51,984 nt of DNA from assembly GCA_022844015.1 (NCBI GenBank), contig JALHMO010000022.1, forward strand, positions 1,911 through 53,894, in the 5' to 3' direction. This stretch comes from Reyranella sp. (lineage in GTDB: Bacteria > Pseudomonadota > Alphaproteobacteria > Reyranellales > Reyranellaceae). Below the pieces are notes generated by a model. It did not search any database. It saw only the letters and a program-made list of their open reading frames with translations, and was not told the DNA's origin. This document shows, in pieces, positions 33,483 through 42,935 of this stretch. The position numbers and the translations under genes are program-made. Numbering within the stretch: position 1 is the first letter of the stretch; every line of letters starts with the position of its first letter.

Positions 33483-35932
33483 CCCCGCGGGCGACCGTGC
33501 GCCTCCAGCTGCACAAGGGCTTCACCTTCGCCGATGCCCAGGCGATCGTCCCTTACCTCGCCAGGCTGGGCATCAGCCATCTCTACACCTCGCCGATCGC
33601 GATGGCGCGGCCGGGCTCGACCCACGGCTACGACGGCATCGATCCGTCGCGGATCAACCCGGAGCTCGGCGGCGAAGCCGGCTTCGAGCGCCTTGCCGGC
33701 ACGGCGCAACGTCATGGCCTCGGCGTGATCATCGACATCGTGCCCAACCACATGGCCGCGAGCCTCGACAATCCGTGGTGGCTCGATGTCCTGACCCATG
33801 GCTACGACAGCCGTTACGCGAATGCCTTCGACATCGACTGGGAAGCCGAGGACCCGCAGCTGCGCGGCAGGGTCCTTCTCCCCCTGCTGACGCAACCGCT
33901 GTCCGAAGCGCTGTCCACGGGTGCGCTCGAGATCGTGACACGAGAGGATGGAAATCGCGCACTGCGCTACGGCACGACGATGCTGCCGTTGCAGGGCGAC
34001 GGTGCCCTGTCGATGGCGCTGCTCGAGCGGCAGCCGTACCGGCTCGCCTGGTGGCGGACCGCGAGCGATCGCATCAACTGGCGGCGCTTCTTCGACATCA
34101 ACGAATTGGTCTGCCTGCGCATGGAGGACCCCGAGACCTTCGAGCGCGTCCATGCATTGCCGGCGCGCCTCTACGACCAGGGGTTGATCGATGGCGTCAG
34201 GGTCGACCATGTCGACGGCCTGGGAGACCCCGCCGACTATTGCCATCGATTGCGCCGACGCCTCGATGCCCTCGATCCACCGCGCCCCTATGTCGTGGTC
34301 GAGAAGATCCTGATGCGCGGCGAAGCCCTGCCGTCGTCATGGGGCTGCGACGGGACGACCGGCTACGAGTTCATGGACCATGTCAATGCGCTGCAGCACG
34401 ACGCCGCCGGCGAGGCCATCCTCCAGAATGCCTGGGCGGCGCTCAGCCATCGCCCGCCCGATTTCGACACCGAGGAGAAGATCGCCCGGCGAGAGATCAT
34501 CGCGCGCAGCTTCGCCGCGCCGCTCGAGGCTTGCGCCGCGGCGTTCGAGCGCGCCGCCGGCCTGACCGATCTCCCTCGTTCGTCGCTGCGTCGGGTGCTC
34601 GAGCTTCTGCTGATAAGCTTTCCGGTCTATCGCAGCTACGGGACGCCGGAGGATGGTCCGGCGCTCGATGCGGCGTTCGCCGGAGCACGGCGGTCCATCC
34701 TGCCGAACGACGTCTTCACTCTCGCCACTCTCGAGAAGTGGTTCCGCGATCCCGGACCGATGATCGGCCCGTTGCGCCGCTTCCAGCAACTGAGCGCGCC
34801 GGTCGCCGCAAAGGCGGTCGAGGATACCGCGTTCTATCGACACGGGCCCCTGCTCTCGCGCAACGATGTCGGCTTCGACATTCGCCGGTTCAGCCTGTCG
34901 CCGGACGATTTCCATCGCCACATGATGGCGCGCCGTCCGACTGGCCTGCTGGCGACGGCGACGCACGACCACAAGCGCGGAGAGGATGTCCGGGCGCGCC
35001 TCGCGGTGCTGAGCGAACGAGCCGCGGAATGGACGCGCTTGCTGGCGCGATGGATCGCCGCGCTCGAGCCGCTCCGGCGCGATGGCATGCCGGCCGCCGG
35101 CGACATCGCGATGCTGCTGCAGACTGTGGTCGGCGCCTGGCCGCTCGATCTGGCGCTGGCCGACACGAGTGGACGCGATGGCTTCGCGCGCCGCCTCGCC
35201 GCGTGGCAGGAGAAGGCGTTGCGCGAGGCCAAGCTCGCGAGCGACTGGAGCACGCCGAACCAGCCCTACGAGGCGGCGGCGCGAAGCCTGACCCTGCGCC
35301 TGGTCGGTGAGGCTCATCCAAGTCCGTTGCTCGAGGAGATTTTTGCCTTCGCGCAATCGATCGCGCCGGCAGGCGCCGTCAACAGCCTGGCGCAAGCGCT
35401 GATCAAGCTCACCGCGCCGGGCGTTGCGGATTTCTACCAGGGCACCGAGTTCTGGGATTTCAGCCTGGTCGATCCGGACAATCGCCGGCCGGTCGACTAT
35501 GCGGCCCGCCTTCGATCGATCGAGGAAGACTCACCGGCGTCGTGGCGCAGCGGGGCCATCAAGCAGGATCTGATCGTCCGCACCTTGTCCCTTCGCCGCG
35601 CTTGGCCCGATCCGTTCGTTCATGGGACCTACGAGCCGGTGCGCCTGAGGGGCGAGGCGCCGGAAACCGCGCTCGCCTTCCGCCGGCGACTGAACGGGGA
35701 GTTTGTCCTGGCGATCGTTCCACGCCTGCCGAGCCGGCTGCAGGTCGGCGCGACAGGCCCGGACCTCGAGCTCGAATGGCCATCCGTATGCGTGGACCTG
35801 CCATCGACGCCACTCTTCAACGTCCTGGAGGATTTTCAGCCAGTCGCTCTGCAGGCCGGAATGACGCTCAAGGAGCTTTGCGGGCGTCGCGCTTTGGCCC
35901 TGTTTTCCACACGCAACAGTCCACATTCATAG
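33479..35932 (+). CDS. treY: Malto-oligosyltrehalose synthase TreY
   Basis: An 817-residue GH13 enzyme that converts the reducing-end alpha-1,4 bond of a maltodextrin to the alpha,alpha-1,1 bond of trehalose, giving the TreZ substrate. Motifs: [20 protein letters not shown] at the N-terminus, [30 protein letters not shown], the nucleophile in [13 protein letters not shown] (about 240), [13 protein letters not shown] (about 275), [19 protein letters not shown], and a C-terminal [18 protein letters not shown]. The GTG start at 33479 overlaps the malQ stop in GTGA. It is the last gene of the operon; no clear intrinsic terminator follows in 35933-36118, where I see no gene. Confidence 0.95.
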   Translation: MTPRATVRLQLHKGFTFADAQAIVPYLARLGISHLYTSPIAMARPGSTHGYDGIDPSRINPELGGEAGFERLAGTAQRHGLGVIIDIVPNHMAASLDNPWWLDVLTHGYDSRYANAFDIDWEAEDPQLRGRVLLPLLTQPLSEALSTGALEIVTREDGNRALRYGTTMLPLQGDGALSMALLERQPYRLAWWRTASDRINWRRFFDINELVCLRMEDPETFERVHALPARLYDQGLIDGVRVDHVDGLGDPADYCHRLRRRLDALDPPRPYVVVEKILMRGEALPSSWGCDGTTGYEFMDHVNALQHDAAGEAILQNAWAALSHRPPDFDTEEKIARREIIARSFAAPLEACAAAFERAAGLTDLPRSSLRRVLELLLISFPVYRSYGTPEDGPALDAAFAGARRSILPNDVFTLATLEKWFRDPGPMIGPLRRFQQLSAPVAAKAVEDTAFYRHGPLLSRNDVGFDIRRFSLSPDDFHRHMMARRPTGLLATATHDHKRGEDVRARLAVLSERAAEWTRLLARWIAALEPLRRDGMPAAGDIAMLLQTVVGAWPLDLALADTSGRDGFARRLAAWQEKALREAKLASDWSTPNQPYEAAARSLTLRLVGEAHPSPLLEEIFAFAQSIAPAGAVNSLAQALIKLTAPGVADFYQGTEFWDFSLVDPDNRRPVDYAARLRSIEEDSPASWRSGAIKQDLIVRTLSLRRAWPDPFVHGTYEPVRLRGEAPETALAFRRRLNGEFVLAIVPRLPSRLQVGATGPDLELEWPSVCVDLPSTPLFNVLEDFQPVALQAGMTLKELCGRRALALFSTRNSPHS

Positions 35933-36118
35933 TGTTAAATGAAAGTTCTCGCGGCGGCGTGGAACGCAGACACGCAGCTCACGCACGGGAGCCGGGGCAG
36001 GGAGGACAAAAAATTGGGCCCCTCAGAGCGGAAATCCGTCAGCTAGCGGCCATGACCTCACGGTGCGTAGGTAGCGAACCATGGCCAGCCGGGGTGGCGT
36101 CCGGCCCGCGAGTGCCCA

Positions 36119-36325
36119 TCAGTCGGCCAGCTGAGCGACCCGCTTCGTGATGGCCTGTCGGCGCAGGTCGCTGATATCGCCTTCGATCTCACGCAACTGG
36201 GCGAGCTTCTGCATTTGTTGCTTCAGGGAGGCGGCACGTCGGCTCAGTGCCAGCTCCTTGAGCGCGGCCAACTCCGTGATGGTTCTCTGCTTGGCCAGCA
36301 ACACGCGGGGTCCGGGGATTTTCAT
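36119..36325 (-). CDS. Small coiled-coil hypothetical protein
   Basis: A 68-residue, strongly charged, probably all-helical protein (LALSRRAASLKQQMQKLAQL, then REIEGDISDLRRQA) with heptad-like leucine spacing. No family is recognised. Its ATG overlaps the TGA of the upstream gene on the same strand (ATGA), which supports a two-gene operon. TAAGG sits directly before the ATG. Function unknown; a structural or regulatory coiled-coil role is a guess. Confidence 0.45.
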   Translation of the reverse strand: MKIPGPRVLLAKQRTITELAALKELALSRRAASLKQQMQKLAQLREIEGDISDLRRQAITKRVAQLAD

Positions 36326-36555
36326 GCCTTACTAACGCCGCAAGGTGTGACTTGGTTGCAACAAAACGGTGGCTGCGGGAATGACAGCGCAACCTTCCGC
36401 CCGGCTCGGAGTTCGGGCGGCGGCGACCCGCGTGAGAGTTGCTTCCCGCCATCGATCATCCGATCCCGCAACCAGACGAGGTAACTACTTTCGCGCAAGT
36501 CATTGAGAATACGGGCTTCCAGCGGCAACTCACGCCTCGAGTCATCGGCCGCCAT
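36322..36555 (-). CDS. Hypothetical protein, 77 residues
   Basis: From ATG 36555 (GAGG 6 bases upstream) this encodes MAADDSRRELPLEARILNDL, then SSYLVWLRDRMIDGGKQL and a proline-rich tail ending in two adjacent cysteines. No family is recognised. It is linked to the 68-residue gene by a 4-base overlap. An extension to ATG 36597 is possible. Its size and bland composition leave real doubt. Confidence 0.4.
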   Translation of the reverse strand: MAADDSRRELPLEARILNDLRESSYLVWLRDRMIDGGKQLSRGSPPPELRAGRKVALSFPQPPFCCNQVTPCGVSKA

Positions 36556-36625
36556 CGCAACCTCGCGGCGTCCCGTCCATTGAACATTCGAGCCCAAGGT
36601 GCGGGACTCAGGAAGCGAGCGAACG

Positions 36626-37111
36626 ATGCGCTACACGGTGCAGGCGGCGACGGCATCCGACGTCGCCCACATTGCCAGCAAGATGTCGGAGAACGGCGGC
36701 TCGTCCGCGTCAGCAGCCGTCAACCATCTCTTGCGCAGCTGCGCCTTCAGCCGGCAGCTCTGGGCGGCACGGGACCTCGACGGTACGCCAGCCGCCCTGT
36801 GGGGTGTCGTACCCGCTCCTGACCAGCCTGAAACGGGGCGCCTCTGGATGATGCTCGTCGAGTCCGACGAGCAGGATCGCCAGGATCTGGCGGATTCCTC
36901 ACGTCTCGTCGTGGACGAAATGCTGACCGAGTTCGGGGAATTGGAGAACATCGTTCCAGCCGACAGTTCCGAAGCGATCGAGATCCTTAGCAGGATGGGG
37001 TTTCATCTCGGGCCGCCGCTGCCTGCGCAAGCGGACGCCCCATTGCAGCGGCGTGCGTGGCTGGAATCCGGCGACGCCGCCTTCGCCGACCAGTCTCGCG
37101 TCTTGAACTAG
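36626..37111 (+). CDS. Hypothetical protein resembling phage DUF2833/GNAT-like proteins
   Basis: A 161-residue protein from ATG 36626 (AGGAAG about 10 bases upstream). The layout is a short beta/alpha start (YTVQAATASDVAHIASKM), a central DGTPAALWGVVPAP segment followed by GRLWMMLVES, and a late MGFHLGPPLP. It resembles acetyltransferase-like proteins of T7-type phages (gp13/DUF2833), in which AALWGV and LGF are conserved. No other phage genes are near. The similarity is recalled rather than searched, so treat the family as tentative. Confidence 0.55.
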   Translation: MRYTVQAATASDVAHIASKMSENGGSSASAAVNHLLRSCAFSRQLWAARDLDGTPAALWGVVPAPDQPETGRLWMMLVESDEQDRQDLADSSRLVVDEMLTEFGELENIVPADSSEAIEILSRMGFHLGPPLPAQADAPLQRRAWLESGDAAFADQSRVLN

Positions 37112-37157
37112 GGTCGCCTCCGCGCTGCGCGCCCCGAACAGCCCGACAGCGACCGCG

Positions 37158-37565
37158 TCACTCTCGTTCCTTGAAGCGCAAGTTGTTCCTGACGGCGTCG
37201 ACGCCGCCGATCTCTGCCACCAGATCCTCCACGCGCTGGCTGGTCGAACGATCGTCGACGGTGCCGCTCAACGTCGCTTCGCCGTTCTCTACCTGCACTG
37301 CGATCTCACGGGCATCCACGTGCGCGTCCTCCGACAGGACGGCGCAGACGTGCTCCTTGATGCGCTCATCGGACTGCGCGCTCTCTTCTGGGGCCTTTCC
37401 CGGTTGGGAGGCGTGATCCTCGTCGTAGCCGGCCCGGTAGTTGTGCTCGTTGGCATGCTTCGAGTAGGGCGCCATGCCGCCATACCGTCCCTGATGCGAT
37501 CGGCTCGGCGGGCGAGCGCGCCCTTGCGTGTCGGGCCGGCGATCGTCGTGGCGTGCTTTGGCCAA
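37158..37565 (-). CDS. BON-domain protein with a TTG start
   Basis: A 135-residue protein. Residues 1-60 are hydrophilic and low-complexity (KHANEHNYRAGYDEDHASQP). Residues 66-135 form a BON domain (DERIKEHVCAVLSEDAHVDA, VQVENGEATLSGTVDD, IGGVDAVRNNLRF), the lipid-binding/osmoprotective module found in OsmY and related envelope proteins. No signal peptide is visible, so the location is unclear. The start is a TTG at 37565 preceded by a perfect AGGAGG with 6-base spacing; no ATG or GTG competes upstream. Confidence 0.75.
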   Translation of the reverse strand: MAKARHDDRRPDTQGRARPPSRSHQGRYGGMAPYSKHANEHNYRAGYDEDHASQPGKAPEESAQSDERIKEHVCAVLSEDAHVDAREIAVQVENGEATLSGTVDDRSTSQRVEDLVAEIGGVDAVRNNLRFKERE

Positions 37566-37765
37566 GGCGAACCTCCTTGAATGCCGGGCATGGAATGTCC
37601 GATGCCCCTGCGCCGGAACGGTGCAGCAAGCGCCGGGTTGCCTACGGCCGCTACGCGGCCTCCTCGCGATGAGGATTGGTTGGGTCTTCGACCAAAGTTG
37701 GCGCCCATGGGCGCCGCCGCGGCAGGGGCATGGGAACGCTTCCTCGATTGCCTCGTTCTCGCCAG

Positions 37766-37957
37766 GGTATGGATATCCCTCCAGACAAATGGCACGGCCG
37801 CTGGTACGTGCCGGTGCTTGTCGTCGCTGCAGCGGTCGTCATCATCATGGCCATCGCCCAGCGCACCGGCGACGTGTCGCTGCCGCGGCTCTCGATGACC
37901 GCTGACAGTCGCGTCTCCGTCGCGGGTGCGAGCTGCGAACCCGGCATCGGATGCTGA
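37766..37957 (+). CDS. Small single-pass membrane protein
   Basis: A 63-residue product from ATG 37766 (CAGGGT just upstream): a short N-terminus (MDIPPDKWHGRW), one transmembrane helix (YVPVLVVAAAVVIIMAIA), and a polar tail with two cysteines (CEPGIGC). No family is recognised. The clean positive-outside/hydrophobic layout suggests a real gene. Neighbouring gaps (37566-37765 and 37958-38071) hold nothing I can identify. Confidence 0.5.
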   Translation, partial: GMDIPPDKWHGRWYVPVLVVAAAVVIIMAIAQRTGDVSLPRLSMTADSRVSVAGASCEPGIGC

Positions 37958-38071
37958 CGCCAACCTCGACTGCCTGTCGCCACCCGGCGGGTGACGACCC
38001 TTCGAGACGCCAAGCTTCGCGTGGCTCCTCAGGGTGAGATCACTCTTTGGTGGATCAATGAAGGTCACGCT

Positions 38072-38299
38072 CTAGTCGACGCAGCGCTTCCCGCTCAGCT
38101 CTTCCTGCAGCAGATCTCGATAGAGAACCACCGCACCATGCGACTCCACGAGATGCTCGAGCCGCAGTGCAGCTTTGTTCGCCTCCGCCGCGTCTCCCAG
38201 CTCGCGCAGAACGTCCACCAACAGCCTCTGCTGCCCAATCCGTACCTCGAGCTCGGCCAGGCACGTGACGACCGTTTGCAGATCTGGCTTCGTACACAT
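38072..38299 (-). CDS. Hypothetical helical protein, 75 residues
   Basis: Starts MCTKPDLQTVVTCLAELEVR and continues with amphipathic helices (LVDVLRELGDAAEANKAALR). The composition looks protein-like and better than the opposite-strand frames, but there is no Shine-Dalgarno sequence at ATG 38299 and no family is recognised. It could be a small cytoplasmic coiled-coil protein. Confidence 0.45.
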   Translation of the reverse strand: MCTKPDLQTVVTCLAELEVRIGQQRLLVDVLRELGDAAEANKAALRLEHLVESHGAVVLYRDLLQEELSGKRCVD

Positions 38300-38425
38300 G
38301 CCGCGAGAAACGATGACGGCCCGAGCCCAGTTGCACCGGGGTCCGTCTTCTCGATGCGAAGACTTGAAGCCGCAGCCCGCTGGCCTGGATTTCCACGGAG
38401 CCAGAGGCCTCCGTGGGAATCCACG

Positions 38426-39028
38426 CTAGTCGGTGGGCGGTTGCCAGTCGACCACGTGAGCGGCGCGCTCTGGCCGCAGCGGCGCTTCTGGCCGCGCCGC
38501 AGCGGGCGTCCCCAGGGTCAGGAACCCGACGAGCCGGGACGGCGGCTCGAAGCCGAGCAGCCTGTTGACGTTGGCGTCGTACGCATTGGGGCCGGTCACC
38601 CACATGGCGCTGAAGCCCAGGAGATGGGCGGCATTCAGCATGTTCATTGCGGCGGCACCGGCCGACAGCACCTGCTCGATCTCGGGAATCTTGCCGTTCT
38701 TGACGACCGCGCCGACGGCAATCAACAGCGGGGTGCGACGTACCCAGGCACGCGCCCGCTCACCCAGGGCAGCGGCCGCCTCGGGGTCGCGTCTGGCCGC
38801 TGCGGCGGCCAGGCGTTCACCGAAGGCGATGCGGGCTTCGCCACGGATGGTGACGAATCGCCAGGGCCGCAGGCGGCCATGATCGGGCGCGCGCAGGCCG
38901 GCCTCGAGAATCAGGTCGAGATCGGCGCCTTGCGGAGCCGGGTCCTGCAGGAGGCCTACCGACCGGCGGGTTAGCAGGTGGTCGAGCGCAACAAGGCGCG
39001 AATCGCGGGCTTGGAAACTGTCGGGCAT
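38426..39028 (-). CDS. Nitroreductase-family flavoprotein (YdjA-like)
   Basis: A 200-residue FMN-dependent oxidoreductase. Evidence is the LLTRRSVGLLQDPAPQGADL N-terminus with the RRS FMN-phosphate contact, LEAGLRAPDHGRLRPWRFV, the AAAMNMLNAAHLLGFSAMW helix, and VGFLTLGTP near the end. The short length and APDHGRLRPWRF motif match the YdjA/minimal nitroreductase subgroup, which reduces nitroaromatics or enones with NAD(P)H. ATG 39028 has no clear Shine-Dalgarno sequence. It stands alone. Confidence 0.87.
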   Translation of the reverse strand: MPDSFQARDSRLVALDHLLTRRSVGLLQDPAPQGADLDLILEAGLRAPDHGRLRPWRFVTIRGEARIAFGERLAAAAARRDPEAAAALGERARAWVRRTPLLIAVGAVVKNGKIPEIEQVLSAGAAAMNMLNAAHLLGFSAMWVTGPNAYDANVNRLLGFEPPSRLVGFLTLGTPAAARPEAPLRPERAAHVVDWQPPTD

Positions 39029-39152
39029 GAGCGGACGATAGTTTATATGCGAACGCTTGTCATTTGCAATTATGCATGCGCCCTACGACCTGGTGCGGGC
39101 GCGGCAGCGACCTGTTCGATCGGCTGGGAGATTCTCCGCCGCTCATCTTGTT

Positions 39153-39197
39153 CGAGCGTCCTGCTCGCCCACAAGTCATGAGCGAGCGGGACGCTCG
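39153..39197 (-). terminator. Long hairpin downstream of the M20 amidohydrolase
   Basis: CGAGCGTCCTGCTCGC (39153-39168) pairs with GCGAGCGGGACGCTCG (39182-39197), 16 pairs with one G-T wobble and a 13-base loop, starting 17 bases past the amidohydrolase stop. No U-tract. The remaining 39029-39152 shows only an AT-rich patch near 39045. Confidence 0.55.
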
Positions 39198-39214
39198 CGA
39201 TCCGCAAGAAACCC

Positions 39215-40411
39215 TCACGCGCTCCGATCGCCGCTCCTCTCGGCAAACTCCTTCCTGACACTCTCCAGCAAGCCCGGATCGACGATCAGGTCGATCGCGG
39301 TCATCGCCATCGCCTTGGCCGCATCGAGGATGCAGCGCTCGGCGGCCGGGCCGATCGAGGCGGCGTGGAACTCGTGGCTGTGTGGCGGCACATCGCGGCC
39401 GGTCATCGCCATCTGCGGCTGGATGGTCGGCACGAACCAGCTGACATTGCCGGTATCGCCCGACCACGCGCCCGACAGCTCGTCACGCGGCCGGGTCGTC
39501 CGGCCGAGCGCCCGCAGGTTGCGCTCGAAGCTTCCAGCCAGCGCGGCATTGCTCAGCAGCTCGCGGCCTGGCCGCTCCGGCCACGTCCGCTCCAGCCGCG
39601 CGCCCGTCATCTCGGCCGCGCCGACCAGGCAGGCGTCGATGCGCGGGACGACGCGCGCCAGGGTGGCGGCATCGTTGGCGCGCACGGTGATCACCGCCGA
39701 CGTGTGATCGGGAATGACCTGGGGCAGGGTTCCGCCCTTGGTGATGATGCCATGCACGCGGACGTCGGAGGGAAGCTGCTGGCGCAGCGCGTTGATCCCG
39801 TTGAAGGCGGCCAGCAGGGCGTCGAGGGCGTTGATGCCGAGCTCGGGGCGCGCCGCCGCATGGGCAGCCTTGCCGTGATAGGCCACCTGCACGCGGGTCG
39901 CGCCGACGGTGCGCGAATGGGCGATGTCGTCCATGCCGGGATAGATCAGCATCATGGCGTCGATGCCGTCGAAGAATCCTTCGCGGTGCAGGATGTTCTT
40001 GCCGCCGCCGCCCTCCTCGCCCGGCGTGCCGAGCGCCACCGCCTCGCCGCCGATACGGTCGATCACGCGGGCGAGCCCGATCGCCGCGCCGACGCCCGCC
40101 GCCGCCACGACGTTGTGCCCGCAGCTCTGGCCGTAGACCGGCAGCCCGTCGTACTCGCAGAGAAAGGCAATGCGCGGGCCGGCCCGGCCGGCACGCCGGG
40201 TGGCCCGGAAGGCCGTCGCGAGCGAGCCCAGCCCCCGCTCGACCGACAGGCCCGCGGCGTCGAGCGCGGCGCACTGCCACGTCTGCGCCTTCGCCTCCTC
40301 GAAGGCGAGCTCGACCTCGGCATGCATGCGGTTGCTGATGTCGACCAGGGTCGCCGCAGCATCGTCGATCGCCTGCTGCGCCATGGTCTTGAGTGCGGCC
40401 GTATCGCTCAC
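39215..40411 (-). CDS. M20-family amidohydrolase (AbgB/aminoacylase-like)
   Basis: A 398-residue metal-dependent amidohydrolase. Conserved parts are SNRMHAEVELAFEEAKA, the CGHNVVAAAGVGAAIGL metal-binding cysteine/histidine segment, GTPGEEGGGGKNIL with the catalytic glutamate, YHGKAAHAAARPELGINALD (dimerisation domain), and PPHSHEFHAA. The HGKAAHAAA pattern and N-terminus point to the AbgB/p-aminobenzoyl-glutamate hydrolase side of M20, which hydrolyses N-acyl amino acids. The start is a GTG at 40411 with GGGGGA 6-7 bases upstream. A hairpin follows the stop. Confidence 0.87.
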   Translation of the reverse strand: MSDTAALKTMAQQAIDDAAATLVDISNRMHAEVELAFEEAKAQTWQCAALDAAGLSVERGLGSLATAFRATRRAGRAGPRIAFLCEYDGLPVYGQSCGHNVVAAAGVGAAIGLARVIDRIGGEAVALGTPGEEGGGGKNILHREGFFDGIDAMMLIYPGMDDIAHSRTVGATRVQVAYHGKAAHAAARPELGINALDALLAAFNGINALRQQLPSDVRVHGIITKGGTLPQVIPDHTSAVITVRANDAATLARVVPRIDACLVGAAEMTGARLERTWPERPGRELLSNAALAGSFERNLRALGRTTRPRDELSGAWSGDTGNVSWFVPTIQPQMAMTGRDVPPHSHEFHAASIGPAAERCILDAAKAMAMTAIDLIVDPGLLESVRKEFAERSGDRSA

Positions 40412-40432
40412 GGATGTCCCCCATTTCCAGTG

Positions 40433-40586
40433 TCGTCCCGAGCGGAGCGAAGAACCTCGACGCCCCTGCCCCGAATGTCCGTCGACAAGGTTCGGATCAC
40501 AGTCTCACCTAGCCGCCCTCCTCTTCAGCTCGCCAGGGCTCGCCCTGGTGCTGCGTCGCTGCGCCCGCGATGGCAATGAAACGTGC
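40433..40586. repeat. Degenerate family-A repeat
   Basis: GTCGTCCCGAGCGGAGCGAA at the left and TGCGTCGCTGCGCCCGCGAT at the right are diverged ends of the family-A element, with CTCGCCAGGGCTCGCC in between. It fills the short gap between the amidohydrolase start and the CoA-transferase end. Confidence 0.4.
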
Positions 40587-40593
40587 CCACGCC

Positions 40594-41835
40594 TCAGATG
40601 ACACCGTCACGTGCCCACTCCTCGAGCTCGGCATCGGAGTGGCCGAGCCACTCGCCGAGCACCGCCTTGTTGCTGGCGCCGAGGCGGTCGCTGGGTTGCA
40701 ACGGCAGCCGCCCGGCGCCTTCGAACACCAGCGGCGAATGTGGCAGCACCACGCGGCCGAGCCCGGGGTGGTCGACCCATTGCAGGCTGCCGCGGGCGTG
40801 CATGTTCCGGTCGAGGATCACCTCCGACAGCTCGCGCACCGGCGCGCAGGGAACCGCCAATGCCAGAAGCTTCGCGGCCGCCTCGGCGCGGGTCTGCGTC
40901 CGGGTCCAGCTCTCGACCAGCGCGTCGACAGCCGCCATGTTGGCGACGCGCGCCCCGCGCGTCGCGAAGCGCTGGTCGTCCGCCAGCTCGGGCCGCCCGA
41001 TCACCTCGAGGATGGCGCGGAAGTGCCGGTCGCCCGGCGCATTGATAACCACATAGCCGTCGCGCGCCTGGAAGGCGTTGTAGGGCGCCACGCCCAGCCC
41101 GCCGTGGCGGTTCCCGGTGCGAGCCGGCGCGGCGCTGCCGCGCGCGTGCAGCATGCCGAGGTTCGACGCCAGCGACGCGTAGATCGCATCCTGCATCGAC
41201 ACCTCGACGACGCGCCCGACGCCCGTGCGCTCGCGCTCGAACAGCGCCGTCACGACGGCGCCGTAGAGATGGACGCCGGCGCTGAAATCGCACACCGCCG
41301 CGCCCGCCTTGACCGGCGGCTGGTCGGCATGCCCGGTCGTGCCGATGATGCCCGCCATGGCCTGGACCACGAGATCCATCGCCGGATAGTCGCGATAGGG
41401 TCCGGACTTGCCGTAGCCCGAGCTCGAGCCGTAGATCAGGCGCGGGTTGATCGCCTGCAGCGCGGCGGGACCGATGCCCAGCCGGTCGGTGACCCCAGGC
41501 GCGAAGTTCTCGACCACGACGTCGGCGCGCGCGACCATCTCGAGCAGAAGCGCCCGCCCGGCCGCGTCCTTCAGGTTCAGCGTCACGCACCGCTTGTTCG
41601 AGTTCAGCATGGCGAACGGCAGATCGGCGCCGCCGAGATCGCCGCGGCTGCGCAGATGCTCGCCGCCCGGCGGCTCGACCTTGATCACGTCGGCGCCGGC
41701 CATCGCCATCAGGAAGGTCGCGTAGGGACCGTTGTAGACGTGCGACAGGTCGATGACCCTGATCCCGGCCAGGGGCCCGGCGGCGGAGGCCGCGTGGGTT
41801 TGTGCGTTGGGACGATCCTGCTGCGAGCTCGACAT
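40594..41835 (-). CDS. CaiB/BaiF family (class III) CoA-transferase
   Basis: A 413-residue class III CoA-transferase. Features are PLAGIRVIDLSHVYNGPYAT, ADVIKVEPPGGEHLR, NSNKRCVTLNLKDAAGRALL, VENFAPGVTDRLGIG, and YGKSGPYRDYPAMDLVVQAM, whose aspartate (AMD) is the expected acyl-carrying nucleophile. It would move CoA between carboxylic acids in degradation or activation of an organic acid. ATG 41835 (AGG close upstream) starts 20 residues before the conserved region; ATG 41874 is also open. It is divergent from the SDR at 42143. Confidence 0.9.
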   Translation of the reverse strand: MSSSQQDRPNAQTHAASAAGPLAGIRVIDLSHVYNGPYATFLMAMAGADVIKVEPPGGEHLRSRGDLGGADLPFAMLNSNKRCVTLNLKDAAGRALLLEMVARADVVVENFAPGVTDRLGIGPAALQAINPRLIYGSSSGYGKSGPYRDYPAMDLVVQAMAGIIGTTGHADQPPVKAGAAVCDFSAGVHLYGAVVTALFERERTGVGRVVEVSMQDAIYASLASNLGMLHARGSAAPARTGNRHGGLGVAPYNAFQARDGYVVINAPGDRHFRAILEVIGRPELADDQRFATRGARVANMAAVDALVESWTRTQTRAEAAAKLLALAVPCAPVRELSEVILDRNMHARGSLQWVDHPGLGRVVLPHSPLVFEGAGRLPLQPSDRLGASNKAVLGEWLGHSDAELEEWARDGVI

Positions 41836-42142
41836 CCTCGGCCTGTCATGATTGCTGTCCCGCGGATTTACCATTCGCGGTTCCGCGAACAAACAGACGG
41901 ACCCAGTCGCGCACGTCATTTCGCAGATCAGGCAGGAAATCCCAGGGCACCATTGTTGCCGGCCGTCGATTGCGCCACGCTGACTTCTCGCCGTTCGTGA
42001 CACGCCCGTCGCGGCCACACCTCATCGTCAGCGAGGTCGAGAGACGTCGAGGCGGACGTCGGCCGGCGGGCGTGGCCGGGGGCGAAGAGACCTGCAAGCG
42101 CGATGGCGGCCTCTGCGGAGCCGCCCGAACGAAGAGGAAGCG
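41836..42142. promoter_or_regulatory. Divergent intergenic region with a short palindrome
   Basis: This 307-base gap separates the CoA-transferase and the SDR. It contains a perfect palindrome, TTCGCGGTTCCGCGAA (41874-41889), close to the CoA-transferase start and well placed for an operator. I could not identify convincing -35/-10 pairs, and no gene is evident. Confidence 0.3.
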
Positions 42143-42889
42143 ATGAAAATAGACTTCACCGGCAAGAAGGCCATCGTCTGCGGCGGCAGCCGCGGCATCG
42201 GCAAGGCGATCGCCGTGGGCTTCGCGGCCTGTGGCGGCGACGTCTCGATCTGCGCCCGCGATTCCAGGGTGCTCGAGGAGACCCGGGCGGAGATCGCGAA
42301 GCATGGCCACAAGGCGCATGCCGCCAGTGCCGACCTTGCCAAGGGCGACGCCGTGCGCGGCTACGTGCGCGATGCCGTGGCGGCGCTGGGCGGCGTCGAT
42401 CTGCTGGTCAACAACGCCTCGGCCTTCGGCGGGTCGGACGACGACAAGGGCTGGAGCAGCAGCCTGGCGATCGACATGATGGCGATCGTGCATGCCACGC
42501 AGGAAGCGCTCCCGGCGCTCAGGCAGAGCCAGGGCAACGTGATCAACATCTCGTCGATCGCGGCGCTTCATCCGGCGGCGCGCCAGCCGCCCTACGGCGC
42601 CATCAAGGCGGCGGTGATCCATTACACCACCACGCAGGCCGCGATGTACGCCAAGGATCGCGTGCGGGTGAACTGCATCGCGCCCGGCTCGATCGAGTTC
42701 CCCGGCGGCGTCTGGGACCGGCGCAAGACGGAGAATCCCACGCTGTACAACGCCACCCTGGCATCGATCCCGTTCGGCCGCATGGGCTACGCCGAGGAGG
42801 TCGCCAACGTCGCGCTGTTCCTGGCCTCGCCGTTCGCGTCCTGGGTGACCGGGCAGGCGATCGCGGTGGCCGGCGCGCAGGGGTTGTAG
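42143..42889 (+). CDS. Short-chain dehydrogenase/reductase
   Basis: A 248-residue classical SDR: CGGSRGIGKAIAVGFA cofactor loop, ARDSR after the second strand (arginine there favours NADPH), LLVNNASAFGG, catalytic serine in NVINISSIAALHP, the PYGAIKAAVIHYT Y-x-x-x-K pair, and VRVNCIAPGSIEFPGGVW. The variant VNNAS and the missing C-terminal GG motif are unremarkable. AGAGGAAGCG precedes ATG 42143. The substrate is unknown. Confidence 0.9.
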   Translation: MKIDFTGKKAIVCGGSRGIGKAIAVGFAACGGDVSICARDSRVLEETRAEIAKHGHKAHAASADLAKGDAVRGYVRDAVAALGGVDLLVNNASAFGGSDDDKGWSSSLAIDMMAIVHATQEALPALRQSQGNVINISSIAALHPAARQPPYGAIKAAVIHYTTTQAAMYAKDRVRVNCIAPGSIEFPGGVWDRRKTENPTLYNATLASIPFGRMGYAEEVANVALFLASPFASWVTGQAIAVAGAQGL

Positions 42890-42894
42890 CCTTC

Positions 42895-42935
42895 CTTCTC
42901 CTCCCCAGCGAAGCTGCTATGGAGGGGACACATCT
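42895..42935. repeat. Family-B fragment, reverse orientation
   Basis: CTCCTCCCCAGCGAAGCTG, then GGAGGGGACACATCTCGGAT, is the inverse of the CCGAGATCTGTCC...GAAGCTGGGGAG segment at 43275-43312. The two fragments, about 350 bases apart, point toward each other and bracket most of the 42890-43372 gap. Confidence 0.5.

Noticed and set aside
38055..38603. A 182-codon minus-strand frame overlapping the nitroreductase gene
   Set aside because: Arg/Ala-rich shadow of the nitroreductase in another frame.
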